Shown here: positions 63,952-64,000 of the stretch, in pieces
How the letters are laid out: each line of letters starts with the position of its first letter
Position numbering within the stretch: position 1 is the stretch's first letter
From: Brachypterus glaber
Lineage: Eukaryota > Arthropoda > Insecta > Coleoptera > Kateretidae
Length of the DNA: 64,000 nt
Direction of reading: 5' to 3'
Assembly: GCA_958510825.1 (NCBI GenBank)
Contig: OY294052.1
Location: forward strand, 6,345,816-6,409,815
Position numbers and translations under genes: made by a program
Notes under the pieces: model-generated
The model's input: the letters and a program-made list of their open reading frames with translations, nothing else
Database searches by the model: none
Told to the model about the DNA's origin: nothing

Positions 63952-64000
63952 TAAGGTATTACGTAACACAAATTTTAGCAAAACTCATACACTTCATACC
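63952..64000. mobile_element. Left end of a GGGAACGTTC-family palindromic MITE, cut by the window
   Basis: GGGAACGTTAAGGTATTACG followed by CATACACTTCATACC, the arm order of the palindromic copy at 7867-8104. Confidence 0.65.

Noticed and set aside
20500..64000. N-terminal osp exons upstream of the PH exon
   Set aside because: I looked on the minus strand for the expected Cys-rich N-terminus and the segment before RWQRRW and found no convincing exon. They may lie beyond the window or be too short to see by eye.

Overview
The window reads as insect nuclear DNA. It is very AT-rich, has long homopolymer runs, lacks long open frames, and is packed with short inverted-repeat transposons, tRNA-derived SINEs, decayed LINE tails and a satellite array. 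The only host gene I can support lies on the minus strand. Three spliced exons (18158-18223, 8770-8980, 4535-4783) encode most of a pleckstrin-homology domain followed by a proline/serine-rich linker. They match the N-terminal region of the insect outspread (osp) protein, the relative of vertebrate MPRIP. Splice sites, phases and peptide junctions agree across all three exons. The flanking introns are about 4.0 kb and 9.2 kb. Everything above 18223 is probably 5' intron or upstream flank of the same gene. I cannot place the species or order.

Layout. 1-4534: intron or 3' side of osp, with foldback elements. 4535-18223: the three osp exons and two introns loaded with MITEs, a nested LINE tail and one hammerhead ribozyme. 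18224-39400: repeat desert with SINEs, a MULE-like transposase fragment, a second hammerhead ribozyme, a piggyBac-type MITE, a composite nest at 32455-34234, a LINE reverse-transcriptase remnant at 35172-36075 and a large inverted pair of repeats at 36228-37726. 39788-43357: thirteen satellite monomers of about 274 bp. 43482-64000: more MITEs, CpG-rich palindromes, three SINE copies and a small recombinase-like N-terminal reading frame.

Several insertions can be read at base resolution because the empty site also lies in the window. A TA-duplicating element at 15972-16705 has its empty counterpart near 17396. A CACGG-ended MITE at 53191-53540 sits inside a hAT-type MITE whose uninterrupted relatives are present. 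A hAT-type insert at 36720-36897 has its empty site in the opposite arm of the inverted pair. Four copies of one hAT-type MITE carry 8-bp target duplications, three of them perfect.

The most unusual content is a pair of 45-nt hammerhead ribozyme motifs (28129-28173 plus; 11399-11443 minus). Both have a complete catalytic core and three foldable stems. One lies inside a 302-bp element bounded by perfect 33-bp inverted repeats. They look like self-cleaving RNA parts of a non-autonomous mobile element. No computation or database search was possible, so boundaries are by eye.
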